From Myxococcaceae bacterium (GTDB lineage Bacteria > Myxococcota_A > Polyangia > Polyangiales > Ga0077539): DNA of 64,000 nucleotides. Location of the stretch: NCBI GenBank assembly GCA_004297725.1, contig SCUS01000098.1:62001-126000 (forward strand), given 5' to 3'. Of the stretch, positions 54,934 to 64,000 are shown in pieces. Below the pieces are notes generated by a model. That model worked only from the letters and a program-made list of their open reading frames with translations, did not search any database and had not been told where the DNA came from. A program made the position numbers and the translations under genes. Positions within the stretch are counted from its first letter, which is position 1; each line of letters opens with the position of its first letter.

Positions 54934-57861
54934 ATGGGCACACGCACCGGAGCGCGCTTTCTCCCTCGCGAGGTCGACCGGGCGGGCGCTCAGCTCGCGA
55001 CCACGCAGGCGCGCGACCACGGCCTCGACCTCGACCGGGCCTCCGCTCGGGTCATCGTGGAGTCGCTCGGAGCGGGCGCCCCGGGCGTGCTCCCCGCCCT
55101 CTTCCGTCTGGAGGCGCTGCTCCCCCGGCTGGCGTCCGAGCTCGACCGCAACCAGTTCGTCGAGGCTCCCTCCCCCGCCGTCCGCTGCCCCCTCGACGCC
55201 GACGCCGACGCGGTGAAGTCCTCCCTCCGCGCTGCCCGCGATGAGGCCCTGGTGCGCGTGACCCTGCGAGAGCTCCTCGCCACGGTCGACGTCGATCAGA
55301 CGGCGCGGGAGTGGTCCGAGGCCGCGAGCGACTGCGTCGACCACGCGCTCGCCGCCGCGGGTGCGATGGTCGCCGCGCGCAACGGCCCTCCCCTCGACTA
55401 CACCGGCCGGGTCGTCGGCCTCTCGGTGCTGGGCATGGGCAAGCTGGGCGGCCGCGAGCTCAACCTCGGCTCGGACATCGACATCTGCCTCTTCTATGCG
55501 ACCGACGAAGGCTCCGCGGGCGACCGCCCCCTCGCCGTGCACTTCGCCCGCGTCGGCTCGGTGCTCGTCGACCTGCTCGCCGACGTGACCGCGCAGGGCT
55601 TCGCGTTTCGGGTCGACCTCCGGCTACGCCCGGAGGGCCGCCAGGGCCCCATCGCCTGCTCCCACGCCACCGCCGAGCGCTACTACCACACGTGGGGTCG
55701 CCCCTGGGAGCGCGCCGCCCTGCTGCGCGCCCGCCCCATCGCCGGCGACCGCGCCGTGGGTCGCGCGCTGCTCGACGCGCTCAAGCCCTTCGTCTTCCGC
55801 CGCGAGGTCGACCCGGCCATCACCGAGACCCTCCGCGACATGCTCTCCCGCTCCCGCAAGGAGCAGCTCCGCGACGACGCCCGCGACCTGAAGCTGGGCA
55901 GCGGCGGCATCCGCGAGGCGGAGTTCTTCGTGCAGTCCTGGCAGCTCCTCTGGGGGGGGCTGCACCCTTCGCTGCAGGTCCCTTCGACGCTGCGCGCCCT
56001 CTCCCGGCTGCGCGCGCTGGGGCTCGTCTCCGACCGCGACGCGCGCGACCTCGACGACGCCTGGGGGCTCCTCCGCCGGGTGGAGCATCGCATCCAGACC
56101 GTCGCTCCCTACGCCACGCACACGCTGCCCGAAGACCCGGCCCGCCTCGCGGTGCTCGCCCGCTCTCTCGGATACCCCGACGCCGAGGAGCTGATCGGGG
56201 CGCTCGACCTCGCCCGGACGAGGGTGCGCGAGCTCTCCAACGGCATGGTCGCCAGCCTCGTCCGCCCGGTGATCCTCATCGACCCCCGCTCGCCGGGCGC
56301 CCGCCTCGCTCGCCTCGCGGCCTCCGGGCTCGATGACCCGGCGACCCCCGAGCTGGTCGTCGAGGCCCTCGGCGTCCGCGACGTCGACGCCGCCCTGAGC
56401 GACCTCCGCCGCCTCGCCCGTCGCCCCGACCTCCCGCTCGGCGCCGAGACCAGCGCGCAGGTGCCCGACTTCGGACCGCGGCTGCTGAGCGAGGTGCGCG
56501 ACGCGCCCGACCCCGACCTCGCCCTCTCCCACGTCGCGACGCTCTTCGAGCGGGTCTTCCCCCCGGAGCGCTACGCCCGCTGGCTCCTCGACCGCCCGTC
56601 GGTGCTCCGCGGCCTCGTCGGGCTCTTCGGCGCGAGCGAGCAGCTCTCCCGGGCGCTCCTCGCGCGCCCGCAGCTCATCGAGACCTTCGTCACCAACAGC
56701 GCCGCGCCCGACCCCGAGGAGATCCGCGCCTGGATCGAGGCCGCCGCGGCGATGGGCAGCGCCTCCTCCGAGGGCGACCCGGAGGTGATCGTGGGCTCGC
56801 TGCGCCGCGCCATGCGCGAGGCGATGCTCTCCGTGGGCGTGGCCGACCTCGCGGGCGAGCTCTCCCCCGCGCAGGTGGGCGAGCGGCTGACCGCGCTCGC
56901 CGAGGCCGTGGTCGTCGAGAGCCTCCACCTCGCGGGCGCCGAGTGCGCGGCCCGCTACGGATCCGTCGGCGCCGACCCCCTCGCGGGCGTGGCGGTGGTG
57001 GCGCAGGGCAGCCTGGCCGCGGGCGAGCTCGGCCACGGCGGCGACCTCGACCTGCTCTTCCTCCACGACCACTCCGACGAGGCGCTTACCTCGGGCGGTA
57101 AGCGCGGCGCCATCCCGGCCGGGGAGTACGCCGTCCGCCTGGCGCAGCGCACGCTCTCGCTGCTCGCCGCCTCGCACGACGCCGGCCCCGGCTACGCCAT
57201 CGACACCCGCCTCCGTCCCTCCGGGGCCCAGGGGGTGCTGGTCACCACGCGCCTCTCCTTCGTCGCCTACCACCGCACGTCGGCCTCCTGGGAGCGCCAG
57301 GCCCTGCTGCGCGCTCGACCCGTCGCGGGCGACCCGGCGCTGCGGGCCACGCTGCACGACGACATCGCGGCCATCGCCTACACCCGCGGCCCCGCCGACC
57401 TGGGCGAGCTGCGCCGGCTGCGCGCCCGGATGGAGCTCGAGCTCGGCCGCGAAGACCGCGGAGCGATCTCGCTGAAGTACGGCCGCGGGGGCCTGGTGGA
57501 CGTGGAGTTCGTCGCCCAGGCGCTGCAGATGACCTACGGGGCCGACCCCTCGATTCGCACCCCCAACACCCGCGCCGCGCTCCGGGCCTTGCGCGCCGGG
57601 CACTGGCTCGACGAGGCCTCCGCCGAGACGCTGCTGCAGGCCGAGTCGTCGCTTCGGACGCTGCTCCACGCGACGCGCCTCGCGACCAACCGCAGCGTGC
57701 TCATCCCCTCATCCCCCGCGACGGTCGCCATCGCCCGACGGCTCGGCTACCGCGACCGGGCCGAGCGCAGCGCCCTCGACGCCCTGCTCTCGGACCTCGC
57801 CCGCACCCGCGACGCCACCCGCCGGGTGTTTCGCGACGTCCTCTCGCAGCTCGACCGGTGA
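54934..57861 (+). CDS. glnE: Glutamine synthetase adenylyltransferase/deadenylase
   Basis: 975 residues, the usual length. It adenylylates and deadenylylates glutamine synthetase in response to PII and glutamine. The N-terminal nucleotidyltransferase domain has LGMGKLGGRELNLGSDIDICL (deadenylase active site) with RVDLRLRPEG and GGIREAEFFVQ. The second domain keeps GELGHGGDLDLLFLH with the Asp pair; the usual GSD is GGD here. RVYERVFPPERYARWLLDR-type linker elements are present. The start lies 11 nt after the lipoprotein gene and its last 153 bp overlap a gene on the other strand. No glnA is seen nearby. Confidence 0.95.
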   Translation: MGTRTGARFLPREVDRAGAQLATTQARDHGLDLDRASARVIVESLGAGAPGVLPALFRLEALLPRLASELDRNQFVEAPSPAVRCPLDADADAVKSSLRAARDEALVRVTLRELLATVDVDQTAREWSEAASDCVDHALAAAGAMVAARNGPPLDYTGRVVGLSVLGMGKLGGRELNLGSDIDICLFYATDEGSAGDRPLAVHFARVGSVLVDLLADVTAQGFAFRVDLRLRPEGRQGPIACSHATAERYYHTWGRPWERAALLRARPIAGDRAVGRALLDALKPFVFRREVDPAITETLRDMLSRSRKEQLRDDARDLKLGSGGIREAEFFVQSWQLLWGGLHPSLQVPSTLRALSRLRALGLVSDRDARDLDDAWGLLRRVEHRIQTVAPYATHTLPEDPARLAVLARSLGYPDAEELIGALDLARTRVRELSNGMVASLVRPVILIDPRSPGARLARLAASGLDDPATPELVVEALGVRDVDAALSDLRRLARRPDLPLGAETSAQVPDFGPRLLSEVRDAPDPDLALSHVATLFERVFPPERYARWLLDRPSVLRGLVGLFGASEQLSRALLARPQLIETFVTNSAAPDPEEIRAWIEAAAAMGSASSEGDPEVIVGSLRRAMREAMLSVGVADLAGELSPAQVGERLTALAEAVVVESLHLAGAECAARYGSVGADPLAGVAVVAQGSLAAGELGHGGDLDLLFLHDHSDEALTSGGKRGAIPAGEYAVRLAQRTLSLLAASHDAGPGYAIDTRLRPSGAQGVLVTTRLSFVAYHRTSASWERQALLRARPVAGDPALRATLHDDIAAIAYTRGPADLGELRRLRARMELELGREDRGAISLKYGRGGLVDVEFVAQALQMTYGADPSIRTPNTRAALRALRAGHWLDEASAETLLQAESSLRTLLHATRLATNRSVLIPSSPATVAIARRLGYRDRAERSALDALLSDLARTRDATRRVFRDVLSQLDR

Positions 57862-58341
57862 GAGCGCCGCCCGGAGGTCGCTGGCGATCCCCTCGGTGAG
57901 GGCATCGTCGGGCAGCGAGTACACCCGCTCCTGGCCGTCGCGCAGCCGCAGCGAGAGGCGCTCGGCGGGGTCGCGGCTCCAGCCTCCGGCCACCGGCAGC
58001 GAGCGCACCTCCGCGATCTCCGAGAGCTTCCATCGATCGACGGCGTCGGGGTCGCGCTCGATGCGCAGCTCGGACGCCTCGCGGTCGAGGGTGACCCGCC
58101 ACACCACCCGGGAGCGCAGCGCCGCGATCACCAGGCCGAGGGCGACGGCTCCTCCCAGCAGGATGCTCGAGAGCAGCGCCCTGCGGTCGACCCCCACCGC
58201 TCCGAAGCCCCACCGCAGGAAGGACATCGTCCCGAAGACCGTCAGCCCGGACCCGAGCGCCACCAGCACCCGATGTCCCACGGTGACGTGCGACGACTCG
58301 TAGACCACCTCGGGCGTGACCGGCTCCTGCTGCGCTGCCAT
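57709..58341 (-). CDS. Membrane protein with PH-like domain, converging with glnE
   Basis: 210 residues from ATG 58341. Two membrane spans are likely at about 25-45 (VLVALGSGLTVFGTMSFL) and 57-75 (LSSILLGGAVALGLVIAAL), followed by a cytoplasmic beta-rich region with VVWRVTLDREASELRIE and WKLSEIAEVRSL, a pattern found in bacterial PH-like (bPH) domains. The last 50 residues (Gly/Glu-rich) are encoded by DNA antisense to the end of glnE and may not be conserved. Role unknown. Confidence 0.7.
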   Translation of the reverse strand: MAAQQEPVTPEVVYESSHVTVGHRVLVALGSGLTVFGTMSFLRWGFGAVGVDRRALLSSILLGGAVALGLVIAALRSRVVWRVTLDREASELRIERDPDAVDRWKLSEIAEVRSLPVAGGWSRDPAERLSLRLRDGQERVYSLPDDALTEGIASDLRAALSPVELREDVAKHPAGGVAGAGEVREQGVEGAALGPVAVAEPSGDGDRRGG

Positions 58342-58562
58342 CGTTGGCAGTGTAGATCGATGAACCCGGCGTCGGTGACCGTGTATCGTTTACGGGTGCC
58401 GCGTGAACCATGCTTCACAAGGCCGGGGCGGCGAGGACCAGACACTCCGCTGGTCTTCCTCGCTCACGCTGACGCCTCCGCCCGGGGGCCCGGGCGCCCT
58501 ACGCCGCTGGCCCTCAGGTTGCACAGGCCTTCGCCGACTCTGCCGAAAGGAGTCTCCTCGCC

Positions 58563-59462
58563 ATGAAGAAGATCGCCCTCTCCTCCCTTCTCTGCGTGTC
58601 CGCGACCCTGTTCTCCTCCGCCGCCCTCGCGCAGCAGTGCCCTCCGGGCGCCGTCTGTGCGGGCGCCCAGCTCAACACGGGCATCTTCGGCATCGGGGGC
58701 AGCCTCCAGATTGGCGGCGGCGTCGCTGTCCCTCGCCCGGTCTATGTGCAGCCCGCCCAGCCCGTGTACGTGCAACCGCCGCAGCCTGTGTACATCCAGG
58801 CTCCGCAGCCCGTGTATGTCCAGCCCCAGACGGTCTACGTCCAGCAGCCCACCCGCTATGTGGTGAGCCAGCCGGTGCAGTACACGACCACCAGCTACCA
58901 GTGGATCGGCCTGCAGCGTAACCAGGCCGTCGGCTTCGGCGCCTTCGCGTCGGGCCTCTCCTACGGCGGCCGCGGAGACAACCGCGTCTCCCTCGGCGGC
59001 GTCGGGGCGACGATGCGCTTCCGCTACCACCCCTACCTCGCGACGGAGCTGACCCTCGGGGGCTACTTCGGCCGTGACTACAACGGCGACCAGCGAGCCG
59101 AGGTGCCGGCCACGGTCAACGAGCTCATCTACTTCAACCCGATGCACCGGCTGCAGGTGTACGGCATCCTCGGCATCGGGATGTCCTGGGCCTCGGTGCA
59201 GTACGAGGGCGCCAACGCCGTCACCCGCGGCCGCGACACGGCGGGCTACGCGTACTTCGGCGGCCAGGCGGGCCTCGGCCTCGAGTGGCAGATCACCCGC
59301 AACTTCTCGCTCTTCACCGATGCTCGCGCGTTCATCCGCACGCGCGTCGACACCGAGGTCGAGACCAACCCCGAGTACACCCGCTCCAACGGCGTACGCA
59401 CCGAGACCACCAACACCTCCGCGGGCATCACGGGCCAGCTCGGCGCGATGTTCTACTTCTGA
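58563..59462 (+). CDS. Outer-membrane beta-barrel protein with QPVYVQP repeats
   Basis: 299 residues with a signal peptide (MKKIALSSLLCVSATLF to ALAQ). Residues 58-95 contain several copies of QPVYVQP/QPVYIQ, a Pro/Val/Tyr extended stretch. From 115 to the end there are about eight amphipathic strands with alternating aromatic and glycine residues, ending in GQLGAMFYF, the C-terminal Phe typical of outer-membrane barrels. No enzyme motif. The 221-bp gap before it, shared with the divergent PH-like gene, holds no clear promoter I can assign. Confidence 0.85.
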   Translation: MKKIALSSLLCVSATLFSSAALAQQCPPGAVCAGAQLNTGIFGIGGSLQIGGGVAVPRPVYVQPAQPVYVQPPQPVYIQAPQPVYVQPQTVYVQQPTRYVVSQPVQYTTTSYQWIGLQRNQAVGFGAFASGLSYGGRGDNRVSLGGVGATMRFRYHPYLATELTLGGYFGRDYNGDQRAEVPATVNELIYFNPMHRLQVYGILGIGMSWASVQYEGANAVTRGRDTAGYAYFGGQAGLGLEWQITRNFSLFTDARAFIRTRVDTEVETNPEYTRSNGVRTETTNTSAGITGQLGAMFYF

Positions 59463-59486
59463 GGCTTCGAGCGCGACGCTCCCGCG

Positions 59487-60650
59487 CTACCGCTTCTTCG
59501 GAATGAAGGGCGGCGGCGCGGGAGGGCGCGACATCAGCGGCGGCGGAGGCGGGGCCTTCGACAGCGCCGGCGCGACCATCTCCTCCATCTCCTCCATCTC
59601 CTCCATCTCCATCTCCACCTCGACCTCCACCGGCTCGATCGCCTCGTCGTCCGAGACGAGCGGTCGGACGGAGGGAGCGCTCCGAGCTGCGACCGGCGCC
59701 TGTCCCGCGGCAGGGGTCGGCCGGAAGGCGGGCACCTGCAGCGAGGGCGACCGATGGGGACCCGTAGGGATCGCCGGCGCGATGCGGGGCACGCTCACCG
59801 GCGCGGGAGAGCGAGGCGTGGGTTCGACCGGCGCCGAGCCCAGGAACTCATCGAAGGTCGCTCCAACCGCCGCGACCTCCTCGGGAGCCACCGTCGGAGC
59901 CGGTCGCACCGGGGCGACGAGGGGAATCGCCCCGAAGGAGACGCGCGACGGAGGGGCGCCCGAGAGCGGGCTGCGGAGCGACCGGGGAGGCGCCGTGACG
60001 CCCACCGGCTCGACCATGGGCGAGGGCTCGGCCATGGGAGAAGGCAGCGGCAGGGGGGTCGGCGCCGTCACCGCGACCGGCCTCGACGGAGGGAGCACCC
60101 GCGACGCAGGCTCCGAGGGGACCGGGAGGACGCTCGCTCCCGGGTCGAGCGGAGGGAAGGAGCCGAGCTCCTCGTCCTTCGCCGTCGCCTGTTCTGGCGC
60201 AACCTCTGGCGCCTCGGGGGAGGTCTCGACCGCCGGGGCGTCGGAGGCACGACCCGCCGACGGAGCCGCCACCGAGAGCTTCTCCTCGAGGTCCTCCAGC
60301 CTCACGGGCGCGGGGCCCACCCTCCCGATGCCGCGCACGTCCGTCGGCGAGGCAGGCTTCGGGGCCGCGGGCGCGTCCGGCGCGGAGGGTCCGTGCGTCT
60401 CCCTCCCCAGCGCCGAGATCGTCGGGGTCAGCGAGGGCTCCATCGCCGCATGACCGTTGAGCCTCGGGGCCGCGGGTGCCTCCTCGCCCAGGGACGACAG
60501 CCGCTCGACCAGCGCCGACGGCGCGACCCGCTCCGCCCGTCGCGGCGGGGTCGAGCCCGCGATCGCCGCCAGCGAGCGATCGACCGCGGTGAGGTCAACC
60601 CCGCCCGAGGCGTCACGGGGGAGCGAGGCTCTGTTCAGTGTTCGTCCCAT
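59487..60650 (-). CDS. Disordered Pro/Ala-rich protein
   Basis: 387 residues that are almost wholly low-complexity (Pro, Ala, Val, Ser) with no folded domain seen. A short acidic run of Glu-Met and Glu-Val repeats near residue 350 (VEVEVEMEMEEMEEM) comes from the 9-bp DNA repeat TCCTCCATC at 59581-59607. Only the N-terminal helix (DLTAVDRSLAAIAG) looks ordered. It is the first gene upstream of alaS in the opposite sense of the barrel gene. Function unknown; possibly a scaffold protein. Confidence 0.65.
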   Translation of the reverse strand: MGRTLNRASLPRDASGGVDLTAVDRSLAAIAGSTPPRRAERVAPSALVERLSSLGEEAPAAPRLNGHAAMEPSLTPTISALGRETHGPSAPDAPAAPKPASPTDVRGIGRVGPAPVRLEDLEEKLSVAAPSAGRASDAPAVETSPEAPEVAPEQATAKDEELGSFPPLDPGASVLPVPSEPASRVLPPSRPVAVTAPTPLPLPSPMAEPSPMVEPVGVTAPPRSLRSPLSGAPPSRVSFGAIPLVAPVRPAPTVAPEEVAAVGATFDEFLGSAPVEPTPRSPAPVSVPRIAPAIPTGPHRSPSLQVPAFRPTPAAGQAPVAARSAPSVRPLVSDDEAIEPVEVEVEMEMEEMEEMEEMVAPALSKAPPPPPLMSRPPAPPPFIPKKR

Positions 60651-60702
60651 GGGGGGTGGCTTGGGGCTCCTCTCCCGGGCGATCGTGCCGGAACTCCCGG
60701 GA

Positions 60703-63399
<2,697 letters not shown>

Positions 63400-63451
63400 G
63401 GCAGCGGCGGTGTGGATACCACCAGAGCCACTGCGCCGCGAGCCGTTCGCG

Positions 63452-64000
63452 TCAGCGCGGACCGTAGGGATCGCCGCCGGAAGCGCCGCCCCCGCGAGCC
63501 GGCTGGCTCGGGCCGAGGAACGGGCTCCCCGCGCTCGCCGCGTCGCGCCGGCGAGGATGGTCCGCGCCGAAGTCGTAGGTCACCGCCAGGACGAAGCGGG
63601 TGTAGTCGTCCACCACGTCGCTCGCGGTGCCCAGCGCGGCCGGCCCCGCATACGAGGTGCGGTATCGGACGAACTCCGCCGTGAGCCGGAACCCGAGGCC
63701 CGGGGCGAAGCGGTCGAGGCGCGTCGCGAGGCCGAACCAGGCGCCCAGCCCGAAGGTGGTCCCGGGGTTGTCTCCGAAGGCCTCCTTGAGGTCGGCCCCG
63801 ACGCCCACCCAGCGCAACTCACCGCCGAAGAGCAGGCCCACGTCGAGGTCGCGCCGCGCATAGAACGGGATCATCCCCTCGCCCGCCATGCGCAGCCCGA
63901 TGTAGCTGGTCGGCGCGAGCTGCATCTCCCGGGGGAGCCGCGCGGTGTCGATGCTGAAGGTCTGCAGCACCATGCCCGTGCTGAAGCGCATCATCCCGCC
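63452..64000 (-). CDS. Outer-membrane barrel-like protein, 5' end outside window
   Basis: At least 180 residues up to the right edge; the frame stays open to the last base, so the true start is beyond it. The visible part alternates hydrophobic and polar residues in strands (SYIGLRMAGEGMIPFYARRDLDVGLLFGGELRW..., FGLGAWFGLATRLDR, LGFRLTAEFVRYRTSY, TRFVLAVTYDFGAD) typical of an outer-membrane barrel, then ends with a disordered Gly/Pro/Ser tail. No specific family named. Confidence 0.65.
   Translation of the reverse strand, partial: GGMMRFSTGMVLQTFSIDTARLPREMQLAPTSYIGLRMAGEGMIPFYARRDLDVGLLFGGELRWVGVGADLKEAFGDNPGTTFGLGAWFGLATRLDRFAPGLGFRLTAEFVRYRTSYAGPAALGTASDVVDDYTRFVLAVTYDFGADHPRRRDAASAGSPFLGPSQPARGGGASGGDPYGPR

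Noticed and set aside
58342..58562. Promoter upstream of the barrel gene
   Set aside because: TTGGCA at 58344 has no reasonable -10 at the right spacing; I could not assign a promoter in this gap.

Overview
The window is about 70% G+C, with short intergenic gaps and heavy GTG start usage. The host genes (Ser/Thr kinases and a pseudokinase, Cys-rich and Asp-rich lipoproteins, LysM/FecR proteins, a TMEM43-like membrane protein) point to a large-genome Myxococcota bacterium (former Deltaproteobacteria), probably a Polyangia/Sandaracinus-type organism. This placement is inferred from gene style only; no rRNA is present.

Layout. From base 1 to about 35.93 kb lies the right-hand part of a prophage whose left end is outside the window. 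Its head module, read leftward, is Mu-like: small and large terminase, DUF935 portal, S49 protease/scaffold, decoration-like protein, gpT major capsid protein and a gp36-like protein. No Mu transposase is seen; the phage instead carries a tyrosine integrase and an overlapping excisionase at 34.5-35.8 kb, next to a tRNA-Arg(UCU) gene that is probably its attachment site. Leftward genes at 8-21 kb encode small Cys-rich proteins, an SF2 helicase, a VRR-NUC nuclease and a 1126-residue primase-like/helicase/HTH fusion that carries four 18-bp iterons in its own 3' end, a possible replication origin as in lambda O.

The lysis-lysogeny control region is at 21.0-23.5 kb. A Cro-like gene (leftward) and a repressor gene (rightward) diverge from an operator region. 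The repressor is followed by two membrane proteins and an ImmA-like metalloprotease. The same promoter-operator sequence of about 38 bp occurs twice, before the Cro-like gene and 2.3 kb away before the rightward operon, so one repressor could silence both arms. The rightward operon (23.5-34.5 kb) holds small zinc-ribbon-like proteins, a Rad52-type annealing protein, a Cas4/RecB-like nuclease, a ParB-methyltransferase fusion, a (GGGAC)16 tract and a run of tiny genes joined by identical 8-nt overlaps.

From 35.93 to 36.54 kb there are five tRNA genes (Arg-UCU and Pro-UGG leftward; His, Arg-UCG and Lys-CUU rightward). The rest is host chromosome: a degenerate Ser/Thr pseudokinase; an operon of histidine kinase, rph, a secreted protein and rdgB; two secreted alpha/beta-hydrolase lipoproteins separated by a near-perfect 60-bp inverted repeat; a TMEM43-like protein; a signalling operon (class III nucleotide cyclase, Ser/Thr kinase, LysM-FecR-barrel protein); a Cys-rich lipoprotein; glnE; a PH-like membrane protein; an outer-membrane barrel; a disordered Pro-rich protein; alaS; and the end of another probable barrel protein.

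All functional calls are from reading motifs by eye. Structural, replication and housekeeping calls are firm; most small phage genes are assigned on operon continuity and start/stop overlap only.
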